Of a stretch of DNA of 64,000 bases, positions 36,089 through 45,035 are shown in pieces. How positions within the stretch are numbered: the first letter of the stretch is position 1; the number at the start of each line of letters is the position of its first letter. The notes under the pieces were generated by a model. That model had not been told where the DNA came from and ran no database searches. It saw nothing but the letters and a program-made list of their open reading frames with translations. This DNA is from Pseudomonas wadenswilerensis (GTDB lineage Bacteria; Pseudomonadota; Gammaproteobacteria; Pseudomonadales; Pseudomonadaceae), in assembly GCF_900497695.1 (NCBI RefSeq), contig NZ_UIDD01000005.1, positions 186,001-250,000 on the forward strand, given 5' to 3'. Made by a program: the position numbers and the translations under genes.

Positions 36089-36604
36089 ATGCTCAAAGAA
36101 GTATTCAGCAAGCAGCAGATTCTCGCCGCCGAGCAGTTGTTGGCCCTGATCAGCCCATCGGCCGAGATGACCCGCCAGCACATTCAGGCGCTGCGCGAAA
36201 TCGAGCTGGATGAAGATGAGGTCGAAGAGTTCGAGGACGACCCGCAGCAGTTGATGTGGATCGTCAAGGATGTGGCTGACTGGGAATCGGTGTATTTCGT
36301 CGACTGGAAGGACACCGAGTCGTTTGTGCAGAGCGTGCGGCAGTTGGCCGAGGCGCGTGATGCCGAGGTTACCTTCGGTGTTGAAGATGCGGAGGATGAA
36401 GACTTCCTCGACGACACCACGGTGCCCGAGCTGATGGTCACGGCCCACGACGAACTGCACAAGCAGGGCCTGGTGCTGTGGAACTGGTCCACCGACAGTG
36501 ACTGCTACAGTGGCTTCATCACCACCAGGGACGTGGCGGCGCAGCTGGTTGCGTTGGGTGAGGTGCTGGAAGTGGAAATTCGCGAGGGTAGCGAACCATT
36601 CTGA
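36089..36604 (+). CDS. Acidic hypothetical protein
   Basis: A 171-residue soluble protein with a strongly acidic linker (IELDEDEVEEFEDDPQQ near residue 47) and a C-terminal block ending in LVLWNWSTDSDCYSGFI. This block recalls DUF6630-like proteins, but that is a weak memory. The ATG at 36089 is preferred over 36080 because AAGG sits 9 bp upstream of it and directly abuts the earlier ATG. No signal peptide or catalytic motif is seen. The first gene after the tRNA is on the same strand but behind a terminator. Confidence 0.68.
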   Translation: MLKEVFSKQQILAAEQLLALISPSAEMTRQHIQALREIELDEDEVEEFEDDPQQLMWIVKDVADWESVYFVDWKDTESFVQSVRQLAEARDAEVTFGVEDAEDEDFLDDTTVPELMVTAHDELHKQGLVLWNWSTDSDCYSGFITTRDVAAQLVALGEVLEVEIREGSEPF

Positions 36605-36616
36605 CGGCGGTGCTTG

Positions 36617-36835
36617 GTGGGAGCTGGCTTGCCAGCGATGAGGTCAGTGCAGTCAGCACATCAGGTGCTGCCTGGACTACGACCGCTTCGCGCAGCTCCC
36701 ACAGGTCCGGCGGCGTACGCAGATTCATTGTGGGAGCTGGCTTGCCAGCGATGGCGCCAGGGCAGTCAGCGCGCCCGGTGTTGCCTGAGTTGCGACCGCT
36801 TCGCGCTCGATCGCTGGCAAGTCCAGCTCCCACAG
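36617..36835. repeat. REP/REPIN cluster
   Basis: Two consecutive elements, each opening with a GTGGGAGCTGGCTTGCCAGC core and closing with the inverse CTCCCACAG. The second (36728-36835) is a full REP-spacer-inverted REP unit. The first (36617-36704) ends in a truncated inverse core. The spacers contain CGACCGCTTCGCGC and CAGTCAGC motifs, and related spacer sequence recurs in the array at 63 kb. Confidence 0.85.
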
Positions 36836-36851
36836 ACCCGCGATGAGGGCC

Positions 36852-38981
36852 TCAGAAACTCACAGAAGCCGAAACCCGCGCTGTCCGTGGCGCCCCCTGA
36901 AACAGATAACCATCCCCCAGATACTCGCCGGCATCGCGCCAGTAGCGCTTGTCGAAGACGTTATCCACCATCAGCCGCAGCACCGTGTCATAGCCGCCAA
37001 CCTTGGTGCTGTAGCGGCTCCCCAGATCGACAACCGCATAGCTGCCGACCTCCACCGTACCGGCCTGGTTGGCGTATTTGCTGGCGCTGTAGCGGGCGCC
37101 TCCGAGCAGGGCCAGGCCCGGGATCGGCAGGCTGTAGTCGGCCTGAATGGCGGCGCGAAAATTCGGCACGTTCAGCGCCTGATGGTCTTCGTAGTCAGCC
37201 GTGCCGCTGTTCTTGACCCGTGCACGGATTGCCGCAGCGCTGGCATTGATCTGCAGGTTGGAGGTGAGCCAACCGCTGGCGCCCAGTTCCAGGCCGATGT
37301 TCTTTTGCTGGCCTTGCTGTACATAAGTGAAGTTGCCTGCGCCGTCAGGTTGCGAATACTGGTAGGCCTGACGCAGCTGGAACAAGGCTGCGCTCAGGCT
37401 CAGGCGTTGCCAGTCGCGCTTGATGCCGACTTCCAGTTGGTGGGACAGGGTCGGCGCAAGAATCTCGGCAGTGTTTGTGGCGAACCACGGCGCCGTGCCA
37501 CCGGATGACAGGCCCTTGCTATAGCTGGTGTACAGGGAGATATCCGGGCGCGGCTTGTAGATCAGCGCGGCATTGGGCAGCAGTTGATAGTCGCGGGTAT
37601 GGCGGCCTGGGCTGCCATCTTCGGCAAAGGTCTTCTCATCCAGACGCACCAGGCGCGCGCCCAGCACGGTCTGCCATTGTTCGTTGAAGCTGATCCGGTC
37701 GCTGGCGAATATCCCATACTGGCGGCTGTCGAGCCTGCGGGTGCTGTGGCCCGGGGTCTTCTCGGACGGCTCCAGCGCCGGCGTTTGTTGATAGATGTTG
37801 CCGCTGCCGATCCACTCGTTGAAGTAAGGGCGCTGGTCGAGCGTACGGCGCTGGGCGCTGGCGCCGATGGTCAGCTCATGCCCCATGCCCAGGGTATCGA
37901 AGCGGCCATTGAGCGCCCCCTGTGCCTCATCTGTGCGGCGGGTATCGTCAGGGCTGCGGTAGTCGTAGATGTCATAGTCGCCTGCCTCGCTGAAGTAGGC
38001 GCCTTCGCTGGAGCCCCAGGCAAACGAACTGTAGTCATCGATCACCACCTTGCTGCGCGAAGCACTGACGCTGCCCGTCCAGTTGTCGCTGAAGCGATAC
38101 TCGAAGCGCCCGCCAAGGTTCAGCGAGTCGATCGTTACCGGGTTGGCCCAGTGCTGGTAGGCCAGGCGGTCATGCGGGTCGATGCCGTGGGGCAGGCTGT
38201 TGCCACCCAGCAACTGATAGCCCGGCACCGAACGCTGTTCACGCTGCTGGTACTCGGCATCCAGTTGCAGCACCGCATCGGGGTTGATTTGCCAGTCGAA
38301 GGCCAGGGACGCGAAGTCGCGCTTGCCGTCAGCGTGATCGACGTAGGAGCGGATGTCTTCGTGGGCCAGGTTGGCGCGCAGGCCGAACTGGCGTTCGCTG
38401 CCGAACCAGCCGCCCAGGTCGGTCGCAATGTAGCGTTCACCCTGCTCGTTGCTCGACACCGTGACCGTGCGCACATCCTCCGGGCGCTTGGTCACGTAGT
38501 TGATCAGCCCGCCCGGTTCCGACACGCCGCTCTGCAAGCCCGAGAGGCCCTTGAGCAACTCGACCTGCTGCTTGTTCTCCAGTGCCACGTTCTGCTCACC
38601 GGCGATGGTCTGGCCGTTGATCTTGTAGCTGCTGGCGGCATTGAGTTCAAAGCCGCGTACATTGAAGTTCTCGTAGTAGCCGATCGGTGCGTAGCTTTCG
38701 CCCACCGAGGCATCGCTTTGCAGCACTTCGCTGAGCTTGCGCACCTGACGATCAGCCAGCAATTGCTCGCTGAACACTGCAATCGATGCCGGAGTATCCA
38801 GGAGCGGCGCTGGCTGCCAGCCGCCGACCGCGGCTTCCCGGGCCTGATAGCCCTCGCTGTAGGCCTCCGATACCTGCACCGGCGCCAGGGTGATGCTGTC
38901 CTGGGCCAGGCTGTGCAAGGCCGGCATTGCCAGGCTCAGGCCGAGCAGGTGCAGGGACAGGCGAGGGCGGGGCAAGGTCAT
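36852..38981 (-). CDS. TonB-dependent siderophore receptor
   Basis: A 709-residue outer-membrane receptor: signal peptide (1-26, ending HSLAQ), a possible TonB box (ITLAPVQVSE), a plug domain with the NVRGFELNAASSYKINGQ and GVSEPGGLINYVTKRP segments, and a 22-strand barrel ending in Phe (VSASVSF). It lacks the N-terminal signalling (STN) domain, and no sigma/anti-sigma pair is adjacent. It belongs to the FhuA/FhuE-FpvA siderophore family, but the ligand is unknown. AAGGAGC precedes the ATG. I did not recognise a Fur box upstream. Confidence 0.9.
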   Translation of the reverse strand: MTLPRPRLSLHLLGLSLAMPALHSLAQDSITLAPVQVSEAYSEGYQAREAAVGGWQPAPLLDTPASIAVFSEQLLADRQVRKLSEVLQSDASVGESYAPIGYYENFNVRGFELNAASSYKINGQTIAGEQNVALENKQQVELLKGLSGLQSGVSEPGGLINYVTKRPEDVRTVTVSSNEQGERYIATDLGGWFGSERQFGLRANLAHEDIRSYVDHADGKRDFASLAFDWQINPDAVLQLDAEYQQREQRSVPGYQLLGGNSLPHGIDPHDRLAYQHWANPVTIDSLNLGGRFEYRFSDNWTGSVSASRSKVVIDDYSSFAWGSSEGAYFSEAGDYDIYDYRSPDDTRRTDEAQGALNGRFDTLGMGHELTIGASAQRRTLDQRPYFNEWIGSGNIYQQTPALEPSEKTPGHSTRRLDSRQYGIFASDRISFNEQWQTVLGARLVRLDEKTFAEDGSPGRHTRDYQLLPNAALIYKPRPDISLYTSYSKGLSSGGTAPWFATNTAEILAPTLSHQLEVGIKRDWQRLSLSAALFQLRQAYQYSQPDGAGNFTYVQQGQQKNIGLELGASGWLTSNLQINASAAAIRARVKNSGTADYEDHQALNVPNFRAAIQADYSLPIPGLALLGGARYSASKYANQAGTVEVGSYAVVDLGSRYSTKVGGYDTVLRLMVDNVFDKRYWRDAGEYLGDGYLFQGAPRTARVSASVSF

Positions 38982-39205
38982 GCAGGAGCTCCTTGAAGGC
39001 GAACGCGGACGCGCCGTTATTGATCGGCTGCTGTCCGATAGGGCTTTTTGCCCGATGGGTAGAGGGGGACTAGCCCGGGCACTGGTAACCCGCCCGGTAT
39101 TGCGCCGGGCAGGCGGGGGCGCAATCTTAGCAGGGGCGACCGGCTGGCGGTGCCCCTGTTTTCAATCGGCTTCTACTGCTCTGTACGAGCGAGGGCGGCG
39201 CGGAT

Positions 39206-39586
39206 TCACCCGTTCGCCGCCGTCTGGGCGTGTCGCCGCCAGTTGCCGTCGATTTTCGACCAGGTCTTCTTGTCGGTGATGGCCATCAGCTTGCGACCAT
39301 CTTTGAACGTGGCCAGGAAGGTCACCTCTTCTTCCTTGCCACCTAGCCAGAGGCCGGCGATCAGTCCGACCGGACCCGCCACCAGGGCGCCGGCCATGCC
39401 CCAGCCAAGCGCACTGCTGAGGCTGCGACTGGATTCCTGATTGGCAACGATCAGATCGGAAATGCGGGTAAGGGCGATCTTCTCGCCGGGTGAAGGGCTG
39501 CGGGCGGTCTTGAGTGTGAGCGATCCGTTGCGGTACTCGCCTTCACCTTGCAAGAAATCGCCGGATTGAACCGTGAGTCTTGTCAT
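39206..39586 (-). CDS. Hypothetical protein with glycine-rich hydrophobic segment
   Basis: A 126-residue protein of unknown family. The N-terminal half looks like a small beta domain (DFLQGEGEYRNGSLTLKTA), followed by a Gly/Ala-rich hydrophobic stretch (SALGWGMAGALVAGPVGLIAG) typical of membrane-inserting or glycine-zipper segments, and a basic C-terminus with FLATFKDGRKLMAITDKKTW. This layout resembles proteins binding lipid or membrane surface. The ATG at 39586 is preferred over a start 11 codons earlier. It lies upstream of the receptor gene on the same strand. Confidence 0.65.
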   Translation of the reverse strand: MTRLTVQSGDFLQGEGEYRNGSLTLKTARSPSPGEKIALTRISDLIVANQESSRSLSSALGWGMAGALVAGPVGLIAGLWLGGKEEEVTFLATFKDGRKLMAITDKKTWSKIDGNWRRHAQTAANG

Positions 39587-40046
39587 AGTGGCGTCCAGGT
39601 TGAAAGGGCTATTGACCAATCCCTACTCAGCGCCAGGGTTCGGCACAAGTCAATGGCCAGGCGACGGAGGGTCACCGCCGAGTTGTCGCAAAAAAGTAAA
39701 GACGTAGATCCGCTGAAGGATAACGGAATGTCGCATTCTTATAATTAAAGTTCGGTTTCTCAACTAAAGCTGCTCGGTCGATTTTCGTCTATGGGCGCGA
39801 TTTTAGTTGGGCTCGATATATCACCGTTTGCGCAAATTGTTGCGGAGGGCGCTAAATCAAGGCTTCTGAATTGTAGGACAATAAACAAGTAGTGTTATTG
39901 AAAATTGGCGTCAAAAAAAGCTGGACAGTTCAATTCCTGGTGTGTCAGTTTTTCCCCGCCTCATTCAGGCGAGTGATGGGACGATCTCGCCGCGGGAGCG
40001 TCCTGTCGGACAACAACTGCTTTTTTGTAAACAAGGAAGTGTCTGT
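39587..40046. promoter_or_regulatory. Regulatory region upstream of aprA, with Rsm-type site and inverted repeat
   Basis: A 460-bp AT-richer tract without a supported gene. CAACTAAA (39761-39768) and TTTAGTTG (39802-39809) form an inverted repeat with a 33-bp centre. The aprA ribosome-binding site ACAAGGAAGT (40031-40040) matches the RsmA/CsrA consensus (A/U)CANGGANG(U/A). Further GGA motifs (ATGGGACG, CGGGAGC, TCGGAC) lie 15-60 bp upstream. Gac/Rsm control of AprA is known in related species; here it is inferred from the site. Confidence 0.55.
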
Positions 40047-41510
40047 ATGTCGAAAGTCAAAGAAAGCGCTATTGTTTCAGCTGGCTCTGTATTGCAACCG
40101 CACGGTGCAAGTTCCGCTTACAGCCTGATCAATAGTTTCGGCCATCAATATGATCGCGGCGGCAGTGCGACAGTCAATGGCAAACCTTCGTTCTCGGTCG
40201 ACCAGGCCGCTACCCAGTTGCTGCGCGATGGCGCCGCCTGGAAGGACCTGAACAAGGACGGCACCATCAACCTGACCTATACCTTCCTGACCAAGGCACC
40301 TGTTGGCTTCGACAGTCAGGAACTGGGCTCGTTCAGCGCCTTTTCCGGCCAGCAGAAGGCTCAGGCCAAACTGTCCATGCAGTCCTGGGCAGACGTGGCC
40401 AAGGTGACCTTCAAGGAAGGTGCGTCAGGCGGCGACGGTCACATGACCTTCGGCAACTACAGCGACGGCAGCACCGGTGGCGCGGCATTTGCCTATCTGC
40501 CGTTCGACCGCCCGGGTTCGCACAAGGGTGAATCCTGGTACCTGATCAACAACCAGTACCAGGCCAACGTCAACCCGGAGAACGGCAACTACGGCCGCCA
40601 GACCCTGACCCACGAGATCGGCCACGTGCTCGGTCTGTCCCACCCGGGCGACTACAACGCCGGGGAAGGCTACCCAACCTACGCCGATGCAACCTACGGC
40701 CAGGATACCCGTGGCTACAGCGTCATGAGCTACTGGGGCGAGAGCAACACCAGCCAGAACTTCACCAAGGGCGGCGTGCAGGTGTACTCCTCGGCGCCAC
40801 TGATGGATGACATCGCGGCGATCCAGAAACTCTACGGTGCCAACTACGCGACCCGCTCCGGCGATACCGTATACGGCTTCAACTCCACCGCCGACCGCGA
40901 TTTCTACTCGGCCACCTCGGCCTCGTCGAAAATCGTCTTCTCGGTGTGGGACGGTGGCGGCAACGATACCCTGGACTTCTCCGGTTTTACCCAAAACCAG
41001 AAGATCAACCTCAATGACGCGTCGTTCTCCGACGTTGGCGGCATGATTGGCAACATTTCCATTGCCAAGGGCGCGATTGTCGAGAACGCCATCGGCGGTT
41101 CGGGCAATGACCTGCTGATCGGCAACGCCGTGGCCAACGAGCTCAAGGGTGGTGCCGGCAACGACATCATCTACGGCGCCGGTGGTGGCGACAAACTCTG
41201 GGGTGGTGCCGGTTCCGACACCTTCGTCTTCGCTGCCAGCAGCGATTCGACCCCGAGCAATCCCGACCGGATCATGGATTTTGTCAGCGGTCAGGACAAG
41301 ATCGATCTGTCGGCCATCTCGGCCTTTGCTGTCAACAAGCTGCCGCTGCAGTTCGTTGATGCCTTTACCGGGCATGCCGGCGAGGCGGTACTGAGCTTCG
41401 ATCAGGCAAGCAACCTCGGTAGCCTGTCGATCGACTTCACCGGCAACAGCCTGTCTGATTTCCTGGTGACTACTGTAGGTCAGGCAGTCGCCACGGATAT
41501 CGTGGTCTGA
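40047..41510 (+). CDS. aprA: Serralysin-type alkaline metalloprotease
   Basis: A 487-residue secreted protease. It has no Sec signal, an N-terminal propeptide region, the zinc site [15 protein letters not shown] (His189, Glu190, His193, His199) and the Met-turn SVMSYW. Three RTX repeats ([30 protein letters not shown]) at about 350-400 bind calcium. The C-terminus ends DIVV, the usual hydrophobic tail for type I export. The ATG at 40047 follows AAGGAA; upstream frame codons are leader sequence. It is the first gene of the aprA-aprI-aprDEF order typical of fluorescent pseudomonads. Confidence 0.96.
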   Translation: MSKVKESAIVSAGSVLQPHGASSAYSLINSFGHQYDRGGSATVNGKPSFSVDQAATQLLRDGAAWKDLNKDGTINLTYTFLTKAPVGFDSQELGSFSAFSGQQKAQAKLSMQSWADVAKVTFKEGASGGDGHMTFGNYSDGSTGGAAFAYLPFDRPGSHKGESWYLINNQYQANVNPENGNYGRQTLTHEIGHVLGLSHPGDYNAGEGYPTYADATYGQDTRGYSVMSYWGESNTSQNFTKGGVQVYSSAPLMDDIAAIQKLYGANYATRSGDTVYGFNSTADRDFYSATSASSKIVFSVWDGGGNDTLDFSGFTQNQKINLNDASFSDVGGMIGNISIAKGAIVENAIGGSGNDLLIGNAVANELKGGAGNDIIYGAGGGDKLWGGAGSDTFVFAASSDSTPSNPDRIMDFVSGQDKIDLSAISAFAVNKLPLQFVDAFTGHAGEAVLSFDQASNLGSLSIDFTGNSLSDFLVTTVGQAVATDIVV

Positions 41511-41525
41511 TAGCAACCTGAAAGG

Positions 41526-41549
41526 GCGGCGCTCATGCGCCGCTTTTTC
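41526..41549 (+). terminator. Intrinsic terminator between aprA and aprI
   Basis: GCGGCGC and GCGCCGC form a 7-bp stem with a TCAT loop, followed by five T residues. It ends the aprA message and should reduce, not abolish, read-through into aprI and the secretion genes. Confidence 0.8.
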
Positions 41550-41561
41550 TGAGGCGGGCAG

Positions 41562-41936
41562 ATGATGGCTTTCAAGCGAATGATCGCGCTCGGCGCGATT
41601 CCCCTGATGTTGATGACCGAGGTCGGTATGGCAAGCAGCCTGATACTCCCCACTCCTGCGCAACTGGCCGGTGAATGGACGCTTTACCCCGAAGCAGATC
41701 CGGCAGCGGGTTGCGAGCTGCACCTGGAAGAAACGCAAACCTTGCACGGCGATCTGGATTGCGTGGAAGGGCTGATCGGCGCGCGTCCCGGCGGCTGGCT
41801 GCCGACTCCCGATACCCTGGCCTTGATGGGCGGCAGCGGCACTGCATTGGTGCACTTCAACCGTTATAAGCCCGGTATCTTCAAATGGACTTCAGCGAGC
41901 GGAAAGACACTGTTATTGGAACGTAAGAATAAATAA
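41562..41936 (+). CDS. aprI: Alkaline protease inhibitor
   Basis: A 124-residue periplasmic inhibitor of the Omp19/AprI family. Signal peptide residues are 1-24 (MALGA-type hydrophobic core, ending GMAS). The mature N-terminus SSLILPTP is the trunk that inserts into the protease active site, and Cys51 and Cys67 should form the conserved disulfide of the beta-barrel. It protects the cell from prematurely active AprA. Two in-frame ATGs (41562, 41565) follow GAGGCGGG; either may be used. Lies 50 bp after aprA, behind a terminator. Confidence 0.9.
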   Translation: MMAFKRMIALGAIPLMLMTEVGMASSLILPTPAQLAGEWTLYPEADPAAGCELHLEETQTLHGDLDCVEGLIGARPGGWLPTPDTLALMGGSGTALVHFNRYKPGIFKWTSASGKTLLLERKNK

Positions 41937-41985
41937 TAAAACCTTGTAGGCAATTGCCGATTTTTCAGGGATAGAAAGGCGGACA

Positions 41986-43728
41986 ATGAACAGGCCGACT
42001 AATAAGGCCGGTGCGCCCTTGTGGGCAGCACTGGCAGATCACAAGTCCACGCTTCTGAGTGTGGGTTGTTTTACCGCGTTGATTAATCTCCTCATGCTGG
42101 TGCCCTCGATTTATATGCTGCAAGTGTATGATCGGGTACTTTCTTCGCAAAACGAAACAACCCTGTGGATGCTGACCTTGATGGTGGTCGGTTTCTTTGT
42201 GTTTATTGGTGCGCTGGAAGCAATCCGCAGTTTCATTGTTATCCGTGTTGGCAACCAGCTGGAACAGGGCTTCAACCTGAACGTGTACCGGGCCGCCTTC
42301 GAGCGCAACTTGCGTCAGGGCGATGGCCAGGCAGGGCAAGCACTTAACGACCTGACCCAGGTGAGGCAATTTGTCACCGGCCCGGCGTTGTTCGCCTTCT
42401 TTGACGCGCCCTGGTTTCCGATTTATCTGGCGGTGATTTTTCTGTTCAACGTCTGGCTGGGCGTCATGGCCTGTGCCGGGGCGTTGCTGTTGATTGCCCT
42501 GGCGGTGCTCAACGAACGCCTGACCCACAAGCCGCTGGTCGAAGCCAGCGGTTTCCAGCAGCAGTCCACACACCTGGCCAGCAGCCAGTTGCACAACGCC
42601 GAGAGCATCCAGGCCATGGGCATGCTCGGTGCCTTGCGCCAGCGCTGGTTCGCCTTGCATTCGCGCTTTCTGACCTTGCAGAACCAGGCCAGCGATACGT
42701 CGGCAGTGATCACCGCGGTCAGCAAGTCGCTGCGCCTGTGCCTGCAATCGCTGGTGCTGGGGCTGGGCGCCTTGCTGGTGATCGAGGGGCAGATGACCCC
42801 GGGCATGATGATCGCCGGCTCTATCCTCATGGGGCGGGTACTTAGCCCGATCGATCAGTTGATTGCGGTGTGGAAGCAGTGGAGCGGGGCGCACATGGCC
42901 TATCAGCGTCTCGATGGTCTGTTGCGCGAGTTTCCTGAACCGCCAGCACCGATGGCCTTGCCGGCGCCAAGCGGGCGCCTGGGTTTCGAGCAGGTCAGCG
43001 CCGGGCCGCCCGGCAAGCGTGTGGCCACCTTGCAGCAGATCAGTTTCAACCTTGGCGCCGGGGAAGTGCTCGGCGTTTTGGGAACCTCCGGCTCGGGCAA
43101 GTCGACCCTGGCCAAGGTGCTGGTTGGCGTCTGGCCGACCCTGGGCGGTACCGTGCGCCTGGACGGCGCCGACCTGCACCGCTGGGATCGCGAGGCCCTG
43201 GGCCCGCATATCGGTTACCTGCCACAGAACATCGAACTGCTGCGCGGCAGCATTGCCGAGAACATTGCCCGGTTTGCCGATCTGGATGGCCACAAGGTGG
43301 TCGAGGCCGCGCGCCAGGCCGGCGTGCATGAGCTGATCCTGCGCCTGCCGCAAGGCTATGACACGCGTCTGGGCGAAGACGGCGGCGACCTGTCCGGCGG
43401 GCAGAAACAGCGCATCGCCCTGGCCCGAGCCCTCTACGGCGGGCCGAGCCTGATCGTGCTCGACGAACCCAATTCCAACCTCGACACCAGTGGCGAGGCG
43501 GCGCTGGCCACCGCCATTGCGCAGATGAAAGCCCAGGGCCGCACCGTGGTACTGGTCACCCACCGCTCGGCAGCCCTTGCCCAGGCCGACAAGCTGCTGG
43601 TGCTCAGCGAGGGGCGGATGCAGGCCTTTGGGCCGGCGCATGACGTGATGCAGGCCCTGAGCCGCGCCCAGGAACAGGCCCAACGTCAACCCGCCAATGC
43701 CGCGTTGGCAACCGGAGGTGGCGTATGA
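41986..43728 (+). CDS. aprD: Type I secretion ABC permease/ATPase
   Basis: The 580-residue inner-membrane ABC component for AprA export. Six transmembrane helices occupy about 25-300 and the nucleotide-binding domain the rest. It carries Walker [11 protein letters not shown] near residue 365, the signature [15 protein letters not shown] near residue 469 and Walker [13 protein letters not shown]. There is no C39 peptidase domain, as expected for RTX protease transporters. The stop overlaps the aprE start (ATGA), so the two are translationally coupled. Confidence 0.94.
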   Translation: MNRPTNKAGAPLWAALADHKSTLLSVGCFTALINLLMLVPSIYMLQVYDRVLSSQNETTLWMLTLMVVGFFVFIGALEAIRSFIVIRVGNQLEQGFNLNVYRAAFERNLRQGDGQAGQALNDLTQVRQFVTGPALFAFFDAPWFPIYLAVIFLFNVWLGVMACAGALLLIALAVLNERLTHKPLVEASGFQQQSTHLASSQLHNAESIQAMGMLGALRQRWFALHSRFLTLQNQASDTSAVITAVSKSLRLCLQSLVLGLGALLVIEGQMTPGMMIAGSILMGRVLSPIDQLIAVWKQWSGAHMAYQRLDGLLREFPEPPAPMALPAPSGRLGFEQVSAGPPGKRVATLQQISFNLGAGEVLGVLGTSGSGKSTLAKVLVGVWPTLGGTVRLDGADLHRWDREALGPHIGYLPQNIELLRGSIAENIARFADLDGHKVVEAARQAGVHELILRLPQGYDTRLGEDGGDLSGGQKQRIALARALYGGPSLIVLDEPNSNLDTSGEAALATAIAQMKAQGRTVVLVTHRSAALAQADKLLVLSEGRMQAFGPAHDVMQALSRAQEQAQRQPANAALATGGGV

Positions 43729-45023
43729 GTCAGGTAGATAAAGGCCGCGGCGCGCGTTTTTACGTGCGACTGGGCTGGCTGCTGACCCTGGTCGGCTTTG
43801 GCGGTTTCATTGCCTGGGCAACCCTGGCACCGCTCGATCAAGGCATCGCCGTGCAGGGCACGGTGGTGGTATCCGGCAAGCGCAAGGCGGTGCAGTCCCT
43901 GGCCGGTGGCGTGGTCAGCCGCATCCTGGTCAGTGAAGGCCAGATTGTTAAGCAGGGGCAGCCGCTGTTTCGCCTCGACCAGACCCAGGTCCAGGCCGAT
44001 GTGCAATCGCTGCAGGCCCAGTACCGACTGGCCTGGGCCAGCCTGGCGCGCTGGCAGAGCGAGCGCGATAACCTCGGCGAAATCGTCTTCCCGGCCGAGC
44101 TCAGCAACAATCCCGACCCGCAGTTGAGCCTGGTGTTGGAGAGCCAGCGTCAGCTATTCAGCAGCCGCCGTGATGCCCTGGCCCGCGAACAGGCGGGGCT
44201 GACCGCGAGTATCGACGGTGCAGTCGCCCAGTTGGCCGGCATGCGCCGCGCCCGTGGCGACCTGCAGGCCCAGGCCGATTCATTGCGTGAGCAACTGGAG
44301 AACCTCAAGCCGCTGGCCAGCCAGGGTTACATTCCGCGCAACCGCTTGCTGGAGTATCAGCGGCAGTTGTCCCAGGTCCAGCGTGACCTGGCGCAGAACA
44401 GCGGCGATAGCGCACGGCTTGAGCAGGGCATCGTCGAGTCGCGGCTCAACCTGCAGCAACGCCGCGAGGAATACCAGAAAGAGGTGCGCAGCCAGCTGGC
44501 CGAGGCGCAACTGAAAAGCGTGACCTTGGAGCAGCAACTGACCTCGGCTGGTTTCGACCTGCAGCACAGCGAGATTCTTGCCCCGGCCGACGGCATCGCG
44601 GTCAACCTCGGCGTGCATACCGAGGGCGCAGTGGTGCGCGCCGGTGAAACCTTGCTTGAGGTGGTCCCCCAGGGCACTGCCCTGGAAGTCGAAGGGCGCC
44701 TGCCGGTCAACCTTGTGGATAAAGTCGCGGTGCAGCTGCCTGTGGATATCCTCTTCACCGCCTTCAACCAGAGCAGCACGCCGCGGGTAGCGGGCGAGGT
44801 GGCGCTGATTTCCGCCGACCAGCTGCTCGACGACAAGACCGGCCAGCCGTACTACGTCCTGCGCAGCACGGTCAGCGAACAGGCACTGGCGCGCCTCAAC
44901 GGCTTGGTAATCAAACCGGGCATGCCCGCCGAACTGTTCGTGCGTACCGGCGAGCGCTCGATGCTCAATTACCTGTTCAAACCCCTGCTCGACCGGGCAG
45001 GCACCGCGTTGACCGAACAATAA
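43725..45023 (+). CDS. aprE: Type I secretion membrane fusion protein (HlyD family)
   Basis: A 432-residue periplasmic adaptor. An N-terminal transmembrane helix (about 12-32, [19 protein letters not shown]) is followed by a lipoyl half ([20 protein letters not shown]), long coiled-coil hairpins (about 90-270) and the second lipoyl and beta-barrel domains. It joins AprD to the outer-membrane channel. GGAGG precedes the ATG and the first codons overlap aprD by 4 bp. Confidence 0.94.
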   Translation: MSQVDKGRGARFYVRLGWLLTLVGFGGFIAWATLAPLDQGIAVQGTVVVSGKRKAVQSLAGGVVSRILVSEGQIVKQGQPLFRLDQTQVQADVQSLQAQYRLAWASLARWQSERDNLGEIVFPAELSNNPDPQLSLVLESQRQLFSSRRDALAREQAGLTASIDGAVAQLAGMRRARGDLQAQADSLREQLENLKPLASQGYIPRNRLLEYQRQLSQVQRDLAQNSGDSARLEQGIVESRLNLQQRREEYQKEVRSQLAEAQLKSVTLEQQLTSAGFDLQHSEILAPADGIAVNLGVHTEGAVVRAGETLLEVVPQGTALEVEGRLPVNLVDKVAVQLPVDILFTAFNQSSTPRVAGEVALISADQLLDDKTGQPYYVLRSTVSEQALARLNGLVIKPGMPAELFVRTGERSMLNYLFKPLLDRAGTALTEQ

Positions 45024-45035
45024 GGAAGCCCGTGC

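Noticed and set aside
35675..36460. 261-codon minus-strand frame across the tRNA and terminator
   Set aside because: It reads through the tRNA-Ser gene and the acidic protein gene in antisense and has no recognisable domain.
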